Of a stretch of DNA of 5,626 bases, positions 1-5,626 are shown in pieces. Below the pieces are notes generated by a model. The model made no database searches. It saw nothing but the letters and a program-made list of their open reading frames with translations, and had not been told where the DNA came from. The DNA comes from Rhizobiaceae bacterium. Its GTDB lineage: Bacteria > Pseudomonadota > Alphaproteobacteria > Rhizobiales > Rhizobiaceae. How positions within the stretch are numbered: position 1 is the stretch's first letter; every line of letters starts with the position of its first letter. The DNA is taken from NCBI GenBank assembly GCA_020696915.1, contig JAJFMR010000217.1, forward strand, positions 1 through 5,626, given 5' to 3'. The translations under genes and the position numbers were made by a program.

Positions 1-213
1 CACCCCGCGCATGGCACGCCGCAATGCGCCGCGGGCGGCGAGGCGGCCTGCTATGTTTCCGCCGACGGCGACGACCGCGGCACGATGGCCCGCGGCAGCC
101 AAGCCCGTGCCGATCATGCGGAACCCTGGCGCAGGGCAGCCTCGATTTTCACAGGCGTCGCCAAGGACCAGTGGACGGTGTCGCTCGGGAGGGTCATGCC
201 GCAGCCGTTGTAG
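1..213 (+). CDS. C-terminal fragment of an unrecognised protein (5' end outside window)
   Basis: Reading from base 1 in frame 1 gives 70 residues and then a TAG at 211-213. I do not recognise the protein. It begins HPAHGTPQC and ends FTGVAKDQWTVSLGRVMPQPL-stop (final 20 or so residues), with cysteines at fragment positions 9 and 17 and tryptophans at 43 and 58. No membrane segment is visible in this part. The case for real coding is compositional: by my hand count G+C is about 70, 63 and 83 percent at codon positions 1, 2 and 3, the order expected of a real gene in a GC-rich genome. The antisense frame that shares the same third positions would have positions 1 and 2 inverted. It would be convergent with purN, its stop lying 55 bp from the purN stop. 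Caution: the other two + frames are also open here, no start is in view, and no domain supports it. It could still be non-coding. Confidence 0.45.
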   Translation, partial: HPAHGTPQCAAGGEAACYVSADGDDRGTMARGSQARADHAEPWRRAASIFTGVAKDQWTVSLGRVMPQPL

Positions 214-243
214 GTCCGCCGCGGCGTTCCGGTTGCCTGGCAG

Positions 244-264
244 CCGCCTTCCATGCGAAGGCGG
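244..264. terminator. 8-bp perfect stem-loop between convergent gene ends (possible bidirectional terminator)
   Basis: CCGCCTTC (244-251) pairs perfectly with GAAGGCGG (257-264) around a 5-base CATGC loop. It lies in the 55-bp gap between the putative left-edge gene (stop at 213) and the purN stop (269). Placement and stem strength fit a transcription end point for both genes. There is no T-run on either side, so it is not a classical intrinsic terminator. Confidence 0.35.
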
Positions 265-268
265 GCGC

Positions 269-985
269 TCAGGGCGTGAAGCGCGCCAACTCTTCGATGC
301 TTTTGACCTCGTCCGCGAAGTCGGGACAGATAAGCATCGGACCTGCCGTGCGCTCCGGAAAGCCGCCGCTGTCGAAGACGGCGCGGCCGCCCTCCATCCT
401 TGCCTTGCCTTCGGCGACCAGCCGCAGCGCCAGCGGATAGAGCTTGTGCTCCGCCTTGAGCACACGGGCCGCGAGCTGCTTTTCGCTGTCGTCGATCCTC
501 ACGGGCACGGCCGCCTGTGCGATGATGGGCCCGTCGTCCATGGCAGCTGTCACGAAATGCACCGTGCAGCCATGCACCCGCACCCCGGCCTCGAGCGCCC
601 GGCGATGCGTGTCCAGGCCCCTGAAGGAAGGCAGGAGGGCAGGGTGGATGTTGATCATGCGGCCCGCCCACCTGGTGGCAAAGGGGGAGCTGAGCATGCG
701 CATGTAGCCGGCCAGGCAGACGATCTCGGCGCCGGCCGAGGCGAGTTCGGCCTCGAGGGCCTGCTCGTGCTCCTCCCTTGTTCCAAATTCGTCACGCGGC
801 AGCGCGATCGCGCGAATGCCGCGGCTCTCGGCGAATGTCTGGCCTTCCGTTCCGGCTGCGTCGGCGACCACCGCGGCAATCTCCGCCGGGTAGGAAGGAT
901 CGGCCGCCGCTTCGATCAACCGCGCCATGTTGGTGCCGCGTCCCGAGATCAGGATCGCGACACGACGCCTGGCCTTCGTGCTCAC
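269..985 (-). CDS. purN: Phosphoribosylglycinamide formyltransferase (GAR transformylase) PurN
   Basis: Cytosolic enzyme of de novo purine synthesis that moves a formyl group from 10-formyl-tetrahydrofolate to glycinamide ribonucleotide, giving FGAR. The product is 238 aa, slightly longer than the E. coli enzyme (about 212). The N-terminus holds the phosphate-binding loop ILISGRGTNM (11-20). The folate/catalytic core follows: INIHPALLPSF from 111, then a HG-TVHFV segment (138-145) and MDDGPII (149-155). Asn112, His114 and Asp150 match the catalytic Asn106/His108/Asp144 of E. coli PurN, with identical spacing. I chose the GTG at 985-983: it sits just before the conserved first strand and overlaps the purM stop as GTGA. 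The open frame continues upstream to 1189, but only as a shadow of purM. There is no clear Shine-Dalgarno, so translation is probably coupled to purM. Confidence 0.95.
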   Translation of the reverse strand: MSTKARRRVAILISGRGTNMARLIEAAADPSYPAEIAAVVADAAGTEGQTFAESRGIRAIALPRDEFGTREEHEQALEAELASAGAEIVCLAGYMRMLSSPFATRWAGRMINIHPALLPSFRGLDTHRRALEAGVRVHGCTVHFVTAAMDDGPIIAQAAVPVRIDDSEKQLAARVLKAEHKLYPLALRLVAEGKARMEGGRAVFDSGGFPERTAGPMLICPDFADEVKSIEELARFTP

Positions 986-2046
986 AGCTCGATCTGCCCG
1001 CGATAGATGACGCCGGCGTCGCGCCGCGGCACGATGCGGCCGATCGGCGACACCGTTTCGCCGGCCTCCTGCAGCACGGCGGCCACCTGCGCAGCCTGGC
1101 CGGACGCCACCGCCAGCACCATGCCGATGCCGCAGTTGAAGGTGCGCAGCATCTCCTCGTGCGCCACTCCTCCCGTTGCGGCCAGCCATCTGAAGACACC
1201 CGGTGCTTCGATGACGTCGAGGTCGAGCTCGGCCGTAAAGTCCCGGGGCAGGACGCGGGGGATGTTTTCGGGGAAGCCGCCGCCGGTGATGTGGGCCAAC
1301 GCCTTGATGCCGTGGGTGCCGCGGATCGCCTTTAGCACGCTGCGGACATAGATGCGGGTGGGCTCGAGCAGCGCTTCGCCGAGCGCCACCCCGTCGGCGA
1401 AAGGCGCAGCATCCTCCCAGCCGAGACCGGAGCGCTCGACGATCCTGCGAACCAGCGAAAAGCCGTTGGAATGCAGGCCCGTGGAAGCGAGGCCCAGCAA
1501 CACGTCGCCCTCGACGATGTCGTCGGTGGGCAGAAGCTGGCCGCGCTCGGCCGCACCCACGGCAAAACCCGCGAGGTCGAAGTCGCGGCCTTGATAGAGG
1601 CCGGGCATTTCGGCGGTTTCCCCGCCGATCAGCGCGCAGCCGGCCTGGCGGCAGCCCTCCGCGATGCCGGCCACGATCTTCGTCCCGACGGCTGGATCGA
1701 GCCTTCCGGTCGCGAAATAATCCAGGAAAAACAGTGGCTCGGCACCTTGTACGACAATGTCGTTAACGCACATGGCGACGAGGTCGATACCGATCGTATC
1801 GTGCTTTTGGGCTTCGACGGCGATCTTCAGCTTGGTTCCGACGCCGTCATTTGCCGCGACCAGGATCGGGTCCGCGAAACCTGCGGCCTTGAGGTCGAAG
1901 AGGCCGCCGAAGCCGCCGATCTCGCCGTCCGCGCCCGGTCGCCGCGTCGAGCGGACCAGCGGCTTGATCCGTTCGATCATCAGATTGCCGGCGTCGATGT
2001 CGACTCCGGCATCGGCGTAGGTGAGCCCGCTTTTCCGCTTGTTCAT
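982..2046 (-). CDS. purM: Phosphoribosylformylglycinamidine cyclo-ligase (AIR synthetase) PurM
   Basis: Cytosolic ATP-dependent enzyme that closes the imidazole ring, converting FGAM to AIR, the fifth step of purine synthesis. It is 354 aa against about 345 in E. coli, and appears complete. Conserved blocks run in order: NDGVGTKLKIA (66-76), the region around DLVAMCVNDIVVQGAEPLFF (88-107), GGETAEMPGLY (141-151), GLASTGLHSNGFSLVR (185-200), and AHITGGGFPENIPRVLP (251-267). These are the ATP/substrate-binding elements of the PurM/PurL/SelD fold. The ATG at 2046-2044 begins MNKRKSGLTYADAGVDID, the usual family N-terminus. An ATG at 2157 would add 37 Arg/Cys-rich residues not typical of the family, so I rejected it. 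A weak CAGG stretch precedes the chosen start. It is the first gene of a purMN unit, and its promoter should lie in the divergent region 2047-2220. Confidence 0.96.
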   Translation of the reverse strand: MNKRKSGLTYADAGVDIDAGNLMIERIKPLVRSTRRPGADGEIGGFGGLFDLKAAGFADPILVAANDGVGTKLKIAVEAQKHDTIGIDLVAMCVNDIVVQGAEPLFFLDYFATGRLDPAVGTKIVAGIAEGCRQAGCALIGGETAEMPGLYQGRDFDLAGFAVGAAERGQLLPTDDIVEGDVLLGLASTGLHSNGFSLVRRIVERSGLGWEDAAPFADGVALGEALLEPTRIYVRSVLKAIRGTHGIKALAHITGGGFPENIPRVLPRDFTAELDLDVIEAPGVFRWLAATGGVAHEEMLRTFNCGIGMVLAVASGQAAQVAAVLQEAGETVSPIGRIVPRRDAGVIYRGQIEL

Positions 2047-2220
2047 CGGCCTGTACCTGCTCGCCTGTCGCGCGGCTCTTCGCATGAACCGGCACGGCCT
2101 GCAAGAAGCCGCGGCTGGCTCCTGAGGGAAGCGGGATCGGCGACCTGCCGTCGGCACTTGCTAAGGCGTGGCTGCTTCGCCATCTATCAGGCCTTCCGGG
2201 AAGAAGGCTCGCACAACACC
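2047..2220. promoter_or_regulatory. Divergent intergenic region between purM and the phosphatidyltransferase operon
   Basis: These 174 bp lie between two divergent starts and must hold or carry the promoters for both units unless transcription enters from outside. I see no strong consensus promoter. The best + strand candidate is weak: a TTGCTA at 2158-2163 followed 17 bases later by the A/T-richer CATCTATC (2181-2188), which matches the -10 consensus poorly. On the - strand no convincing -35/-10 pair stands out. I found no riboswitch-like fold. Frames through this stretch are open but have no family support. Confidence 0.4.
2191..2208 (+). promoter_or_regulatory. Shine-Dalgarno-like site inside a small hairpin, upstream of the phosphatidyltransferase GTG
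   Basis: GCCTTC (2191-2196) pairs with GAAGGC (2203-2208) around a 6-base loop, and a G-T wobble could extend it. The right arm carries the purine-rich GAAGAAGG (2200-2207), the only Shine-Dalgarno-like sequence ahead of the GTG at 2221. Spacing to the GTG is 13 bases, somewhat long. The alternative ATG at 2236 would be 28 bases away, so this site favours the GTG. The hairpin could hide the ribosome-binding site, but a 6-bp stem can also arise by chance in GC-rich DNA. Confidence 0.35.
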
Positions 2221-2749
<529 letters not shown>

Positions 2750-2778
<29 letters not shown>

Positions 2779-3949
2779 CGAGATGGAAGAGGCTGCCATC
2801 GCCGCCGCTTTCCGCCGCCAGATCGGTTTCTGGTTGATCGCGGCGGTTTTGCTCGGCATCTTCGTCTATGTCTTCAGCGATATTCTGCTGCCTTTCGTGG
2901 CCGGCATGGTGCTTGCCTATTTCCTGGATCCCGTCGCCGACTGGCTGGAACGCGCCGGCCTGTCGCGCATCGCCGCCACGCTGCTCATCCTGTTATCCTT
3001 CATCGTCGCGCTGACGGTGGCACTGATCATCCTCATTCCGGTGCTGGCCTCGCAACTCGCCGATTTCCTGCGCCTGCTGCCGGACTATGTGCAGCGACTG
3101 CAATCGCTCGTCACCAGCTTCGATCCCGAGTGGCTGGAACGGCGCTTCGGCCTGGAGATCGGTAGCCTTCGTGAAGGGCTGACCTCCGTGCTTTCTTCCG
3201 GCGTCGGCTTCGTCTCGTCGGTGTTTCAGTCGATCTGGAGGTCGGGCGTGGCACTGTTCAGCATTGCCGGCCTGTTCGTCGTGACGCCGGTCGTGGCCTT
3301 TTACATGCTGCTCGACTGGGACCGCATGGTCGCGACTGTCGATGGCTGGATGCCGCGCGACCATGTTGGCACGGTCCGCCAGATTGCCTTCGACGTCAAC
3401 GCCTCGACGGCCGGTTTCGTGCGCGGGCAGGGCACGCTCTGCCTGGTGCTCGGCATCATGTATGCCGTCGGGCTGACGCTGACCGGCTTGAATTTCGGCA
3501 TATTGATCGGCCTGTTCGCCGGCCTGATCAGCTTTATTCCCTATGTCGGCTCGATGGTAGGCCTGGTGCTGGCCGTGGGCGTCGCCCTCGTACAGTTCTG
3601 GCCGGACTGGCTGATGATCGCGCTGGTCGCCGCCGTCTTCTTCGTCGGCCAGTTCATCGAAGGCAACATCCTGCAGCCGCGGCTGGTCGGGAAGAGCGTC
3701 GGGCTCCACCCGGTGTGGCTGATGTTTTCGCTGTTCGCGTTCGGAGCCCTGTTCGGGTTCGTCGGTCTGCTGATCGCCGTTCCGGCTGCCGCAGCCGTCG
3801 CGGTCCTCGTGCGTTTTGCGATTGCCCGCTACCTGGAGTCGCCGCTCTACCGAGGACACGAGGCCGAGTTGGTCACGCTCGATACGGAAGTCGCGGTTGA
3901 TGCCAGGCCGGCCCGCCCGGTCCGGCGCCGGACCGGCGAATCGGGCTAG
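2750..3949 (+). CDS. AI-2E / PerM family membrane transporter
   Basis: Polytopic inner-membrane protein of 399 aa. The family is named after E. coli TqsA, linked to AI-2 export, but most members have no known substrate, and some are thought to be ion antiporters. The layout is typical: paired hydrophobic spans at about 24-59, a helix at 72-100, a polar amphipathic stretch (about 101-165), a helix at 166-188, then closely spaced helices between about 229 and 355. Family marks are SFIPYVGSMVG (261-271) and GNILQPRLVGKSVGLHP (305-321), followed by a glycine-rich helix ending in LIAVPAAA (341-348). The last 45 or so residues are polar and Arg/Pro-rich, probably a cytoplasmic tail. The ATG at 2750 overlaps the upstream gene by 29 bp, with GAGG 13 bases before it. 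An in-frame ATG at 2783 is an alternative that would leave a 4-bp gap. Co-transcription with both neighbours is very likely; an AI-2 role is not supported by context. Confidence 0.9.
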
Positions 3950-3952
3950 CGG

Positions 3953-4648
3953 ATGCGCAAGCCCGCACGGCAGCTTCCGCTGGAGCTTGGCCATCCGACC
4001 GGCTCCTCGCGCGACGAACTGATCGTCACCGGTGCCAATCGCCAGGCCGTTGCGCTCATCGACCGCTGGCCGGACTGGGAGGCTCCTGTAGTTGTGCTGG
4101 CCGGACCTGCAGGCTCGGGCAAGTCGCACCTGGCTGCGATCTGGGCCGGCCGGGCCGGCGCGACTTCCGTCAAGGGAGCACGTATCGGCGCATTTCTCGA
4201 GTCTGTGCAGCCGTCGGTTCCGGTGCTGGTGGACGACGCCGATGGCGGCCGTCTCGACGAGCCAGGGCTGTTCCACCTGATCAACACGGCACGCGGCGCG
4301 GGATCGCACATCCTGCTCACCGCGCGGCGCTTTCCCGCAGCCTGGGGAGTGGCGCTGCCTGATTTGGTCTCGCGCCTCAAGGCCGCGCCGGTCGTGGAAA
4401 TTCTCGAGCCCGACGACCTGCTGCTCGCCGGGGTGATCACAAAACTCTTCGCCGACCGGCAGGTGGAGGTCGAACCGCACGTCGTGCAATTCCTCATCCG
4501 CCGCATCGAGCGCTCGCTGTCGACCGCCATCGGGGTTGTCGGGCGCCTCGATCGCGCCGCGCTGGAGAAGCAGACCCGCATCACCCGGGCCCTGGCCGCA
4601 GAAACGATAGGCGCCATGGATGCGGGCCAGGCCGAGCTCGACCTCTAG
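3953..4648 (+). CDS. hdaA: DnaA regulatory inactivator HdaA (Hda-type AAA+ protein)
   Basis: Cytosolic AAA+ protein of 231 aa, homologous to the DnaA ATPase domain but lacking the DnaA DNA-binding domain. Hda proteins bind the loaded DNA-polymerase sliding clamp and stimulate ATP hydrolysis by DnaA, preventing over-initiation. Visible motifs: a clamp-binding peptide QLPLEL at residues 7-12 (E. coli Hda has QLSLPL), Walker A GPAGSGKS (51-58), Walker B VLVDDAD (91-97), sensor 1 LLTAR (121-125), box VII LPDLVSRLKAA (135-145) with Arg141 as the likely arginine finger, and a sensor 2 region RRIERSLSTAIG (183-194) with Arg187. LDRAAL (199-204) resembles the E. coli Hda C-terminus. It starts 3 bp after the permease stop; the ATG is the only one placing the clamp motif at the N-terminus. 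There is no strong Shine-Dalgarno, suggesting coupled translation. Confidence 0.93.
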   Translation: MRKPARQLPLELGHPTGSSRDELIVTGANRQAVALIDRWPDWEAPVVVLAGPAGSGKSHLAAIWAGRAGATSVKGARIGAFLESVQPSVPVLVDDADGGRLDEPGLFHLINTARGAGSHILLTARRFPAAWGVALPDLVSRLKAAPVVEILEPDDLLLAGVITKLFADRQVEVEPHVVQFLIRRIERSLSTAIGVVGRLDRAALEKQTRITRALAAETIGAMDAGQAELDL

Positions 4649-4664
4649 CGGCGAACTTTCCTTA

Positions 4665-4690
4665 ACATCGGTCGCCTCCTGCGGCGATGT
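4665..4690. terminator. Weak inverted repeat between convergent hdaA and the TspO-linked gene
   Basis: ACATCG (4665-4670) can pair with CGATGT (4685-4690), with an inner competing stem TCGCC/GGCGA (4672-4676 and 4683-4687). CGATGT can instead pair with a second ACATCG at 4700-4705, at the end of the opposing gene. The 49-bp convergent gap (4649-4697) is where transcription from both sides should stop. There is no T-run, so a terminator role is only inferred from position. Confidence 0.25.
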
Positions 4691-4697
4691 CGCGGCC

Positions 4698-5207
4698 TTA
4701 CATCGGCCGGCTGTCATACGCCCAGTGGAGCAGGGCCTGGCGCTGGCGTGGGCGGCACCAAACGTCGCCAGGCTCGCAATGACGCCTGAGCTGCGCGGCA
4801 TGCCGTCCCATCGCCTTCCACCTCCCGATCTGGCGGCTGTCCTCGTCCGGCAGACGGCGCCCCCTGAAGTAGCGGCAGTACCATTGGAACCAGCCGCGTG
4901 GATCGTCCGGATGGATCCAGCCCTTTGATCGCCAGACCCTGAGCGGCTGGCTGGCTTCGACCCCGAAGCAATTGAGTGCGGCATCCCTCCCGGCATGCGC
5001 CAGCCGCGCCTTGGCGAACCAGCTTTCCGGAAATTCCTCGCGGCAGTCCGTCATGTATTTTCCACCGAAAATGCCGAGTTCCAGCATTTGCGACGGCGTC
5101 AGGTCAGGACGAAAACCCGGATCGAAGCGCTTTGCCTCAGGCACGGCGAGAGCATAGCGGTAGCCCTGCTGCATACTGTCGTTCACCTCGATGCAACGTA
5201 GAATCAT
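4698..5207 (-). CDS. Uncharacterised Trp/Cys/Arg-rich protein translated with TspO
   Basis: Predicted 169-aa soluble protein; I cannot assign it a function. It has no signal peptide and no membrane span. It is unusual in composition: 8 Trp (63, 92, 97, 106, 109, 130, 150, 162), 6 Cys (5, 55, 80, 111, 144, 151) and 23 Arg, with a net positive charge of about +8 by my count. Striking blocks are LGIFGGKYMTDCREEFPESWF (44-64, described here only in outline), WIHPDDPRGWFQWYCRYF (97-114) and the C-terminal CRPRQRQALLHWAYDSR (151-167). I recall similar conserved hypothetical proteins in other bacteria, possibly also fungi, but could not check. The ATG at 5207 overlaps the tspO stop as ATGA, and AAAGGA (5222-5217) lies 9 bases upstream, a good ribosome-binding site. 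It therefore probably shares a transcript with tspO. The Cys/Trp content could suit metal, haem or nucleic-acid binding, which is speculation. Confidence 0.85.
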   Translation of the reverse strand: MILRCIEVNDSMQQGYRYALAVPEAKRFDPGFRPDLTPSQMLELGIFGGKYMTDCREEFPESWFAKARLAHAGRDAALNCFGVEASQPLRVWRSKGWIHPDDPRGWFQWYCRYFRGRRLPDEDSRQIGRWKAMGRHAAQLRRHCEPGDVWCRPRQRQALLHWAYDSRPM

Positions 5208-5626
5208 GGAGCGCTTTCCTTTGCGGTCGGAGGATTGCGCCGCCAGATCGCGAAGTTGAGCGCCGAGGCGAAGCTCACCCACGCCAGATACGGCAGGAGC
5301 AGCAAGGCCGCTCCGGCCTGTATCGGGTAGAAAAGGACGATGGTGGCGGCTATCGAGAGCCACAGCACGATGATTTCGAAGAATGCCAGGTCGGGCCGAT
5401 GCAGGCCGAAGAAGAGCGGCGACCACGAGGCGTTCAGGGCCAGTTGCACAGCGTAAATCGCGAGAGCGGGGGCCGCGCCAACCATGCCCGCCTCCCGCCA
5501 GACCAGCCAGCCAGCAACGGCAATCGTCGCATAGAGAAATGCCCAGACCGGCGCGAACAGCCAGTCCGGCGGGCGCCACGACGGCTTGTCGAGCCCCTTG
5601 TACCACGACCCCGGGCGCAAGATTGC
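5204..5626 (-). CDS. tspO: TspO/MBR family tryptophan-rich sensory protein (5' end outside window)
   Basis: Membrane protein of the TspO/peripheral benzodiazepine receptor family, known to bind porphyrins and, in some alphaproteobacteria, to tune responses to oxygen, light or nutrient stress. The window shows 140 residues and the stop. The family normally has about 150-160 residues and five helices, so most of helix 1 lies beyond the right edge. Visible marks, numbered from the first codon in view: RPGSWYKGLDKPSWRPPDW (4-22), the loop usually found after helix 1; FAPVW (24-28) opening helix 2 (to about 43); LNASWSPLFFGL (64-75) in helix 3; helix 4 at about 81-100; helix 5 at about 107-128 with the LNFAIWRRN ending. 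A TTG at 5620-5618 could serve as a start, but it falls inside the conserved loop region and would delete helix 1, so I treat the gene as partial. Its stop overlaps the next gene's start. Confidence 0.92.
   Translation of the reverse strand, partial: AILRPGSWYKGLDKPSWRPPDWLFAPVWAFLYATIAVAGWLVWREAGMVGAAPALAIYAVQLALNASWSPLFFGLHRPDLAFFEIIVLWLSIAATIVLFYPIQAGAALLLLPYLAWVSFASALNFAIWRRNPPTAKESAP
5217..5222 (-). promoter_or_regulatory. Ribosome-binding site AAAGGA for the TspO-linked gene
   Basis: On the - strand AAAGGA lies 9 bases before the ATG at 5207-5205. It falls inside the last codons of tspO. It is the clearest Shine-Dalgarno in the window, fixes the start of the downstream gene, and suggests that gene can be initiated independently as well as by coupling. 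Confidence 0.7.

Noticed and set aside
114..194. Short - strand frame downstream of purN (27 residues from an internal ATG)
   Set aside because: Only 27 codons with no ribosome-binding site or recognisable feature. The longer frame it belongs to is a purN shadow, and codon-position G+C favours the opposite + frame.
11..1006. A 331-codon open frame on the + strand, opposite purN
   Set aside because: Its translation is Arg/Ala/Gly-rich with no family features, and the opposite strand carries purN with all catalytic residues.
986..1189. Upstream ATG giving purN 68 extra residues
   Set aside because: The extension is an out-of-frame reading of purM. The GTG at 985 overlaps the purM stop and directly precedes the conserved first strand.
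2047..2157. Upstream ATG giving purM 37 extra residues
   Set aside because: The extension is Arg/Cys-rich, does not resemble PurM N-termini, and the ATG at 2046 gives the usual family length.
1471..2220. N-terminal extension of the phosphatidyltransferase frame back into the antisense of purM
   Set aside because: The frame is open, but the extra 250 residues are purM antisense and intergenic sequence. The family N-terminus begins at the GTG at 2221.
2993..4996. A 667-codon open frame on the - strand, opposite the permease and hdaA
   Set aside because: Its translation is low-complexity (rich in Gln, Asp, Arg, Gly, His) with no domain, and it lies opposite two well-supported genes and runs into a third. 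Long antisense frames are common in DNA with high third-position G+C.
5208..5606. N-terminal extension of the TspO-linked protein through tspO
   Set aside because: The extension is the tspO sequence in another frame, while the ATG at 5207 has a good ribosome-binding site and the ATGA overlap.

Overview
The window is about 5.6 kb of GC-rich, densely coding DNA. It looks like chromosomal DNA of an alphaproteobacterium of the Hyphomicrobiales (Rhizobiales), most likely near Mesorhizobium/Phyllobacteriaceae. That placement rests on codon bias (strong G/C at third positions), the style of the proteins, and the gene neighbourhood purN-purM / CDP-alcohol phosphatidyltransferase / PerM-type permease / hdaA, which I know from this order. 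It is inferred from memory, not from a database search.

Layout: (1) Positions 1-213 read as the C-terminal end of an unrecognised + strand gene that begins outside the window. (2) It converges on a purine-synthesis pair on the - strand, purM (2046-982) followed by purN (985-269). These overlap by 4 bp (GTGA) and catalyse the AIR synthetase and GAR transformylase steps. (3) A 174-bp divergent intergenic region (2047-2220) separates purM from a tight + strand operon: a CDP-alcohol phosphatidyltransferase (2221-2778), an AI-2E/PerM family membrane protein (2750-3949, overlapping by 29 bp) and the DnaA-regulatory ATPase HdaA (3953-4648, 3-bp gap). (4) After a 49-bp convergent gap, a second - strand pair runs inward from the right edge: a tspO gene whose 5' end is cut off by the window (5626-5204) and an uncharacterised Trp/Cys/Arg-rich protein (5207-4698), coupled by an ATGA overlap.

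How the genes fit together: purM and purN form one housekeeping transcription unit. The + strand operon joins a phospholipid-headgroup enzyme, a membrane transporter and a replication-initiation regulator. That grouping is suggestive because acidic phospholipids and Hda act in opposite directions on the DnaA nucleotide state in E. coli. The tspO pair looks like an accessory insertion where I would expect ppk after hdaA.

No RNA genes, mobile elements, CRISPR arrays or long repeats are visible. Most of the window is ordinary core genome. The least understood items are the protein coupled to TspO and the partial gene at the left edge.
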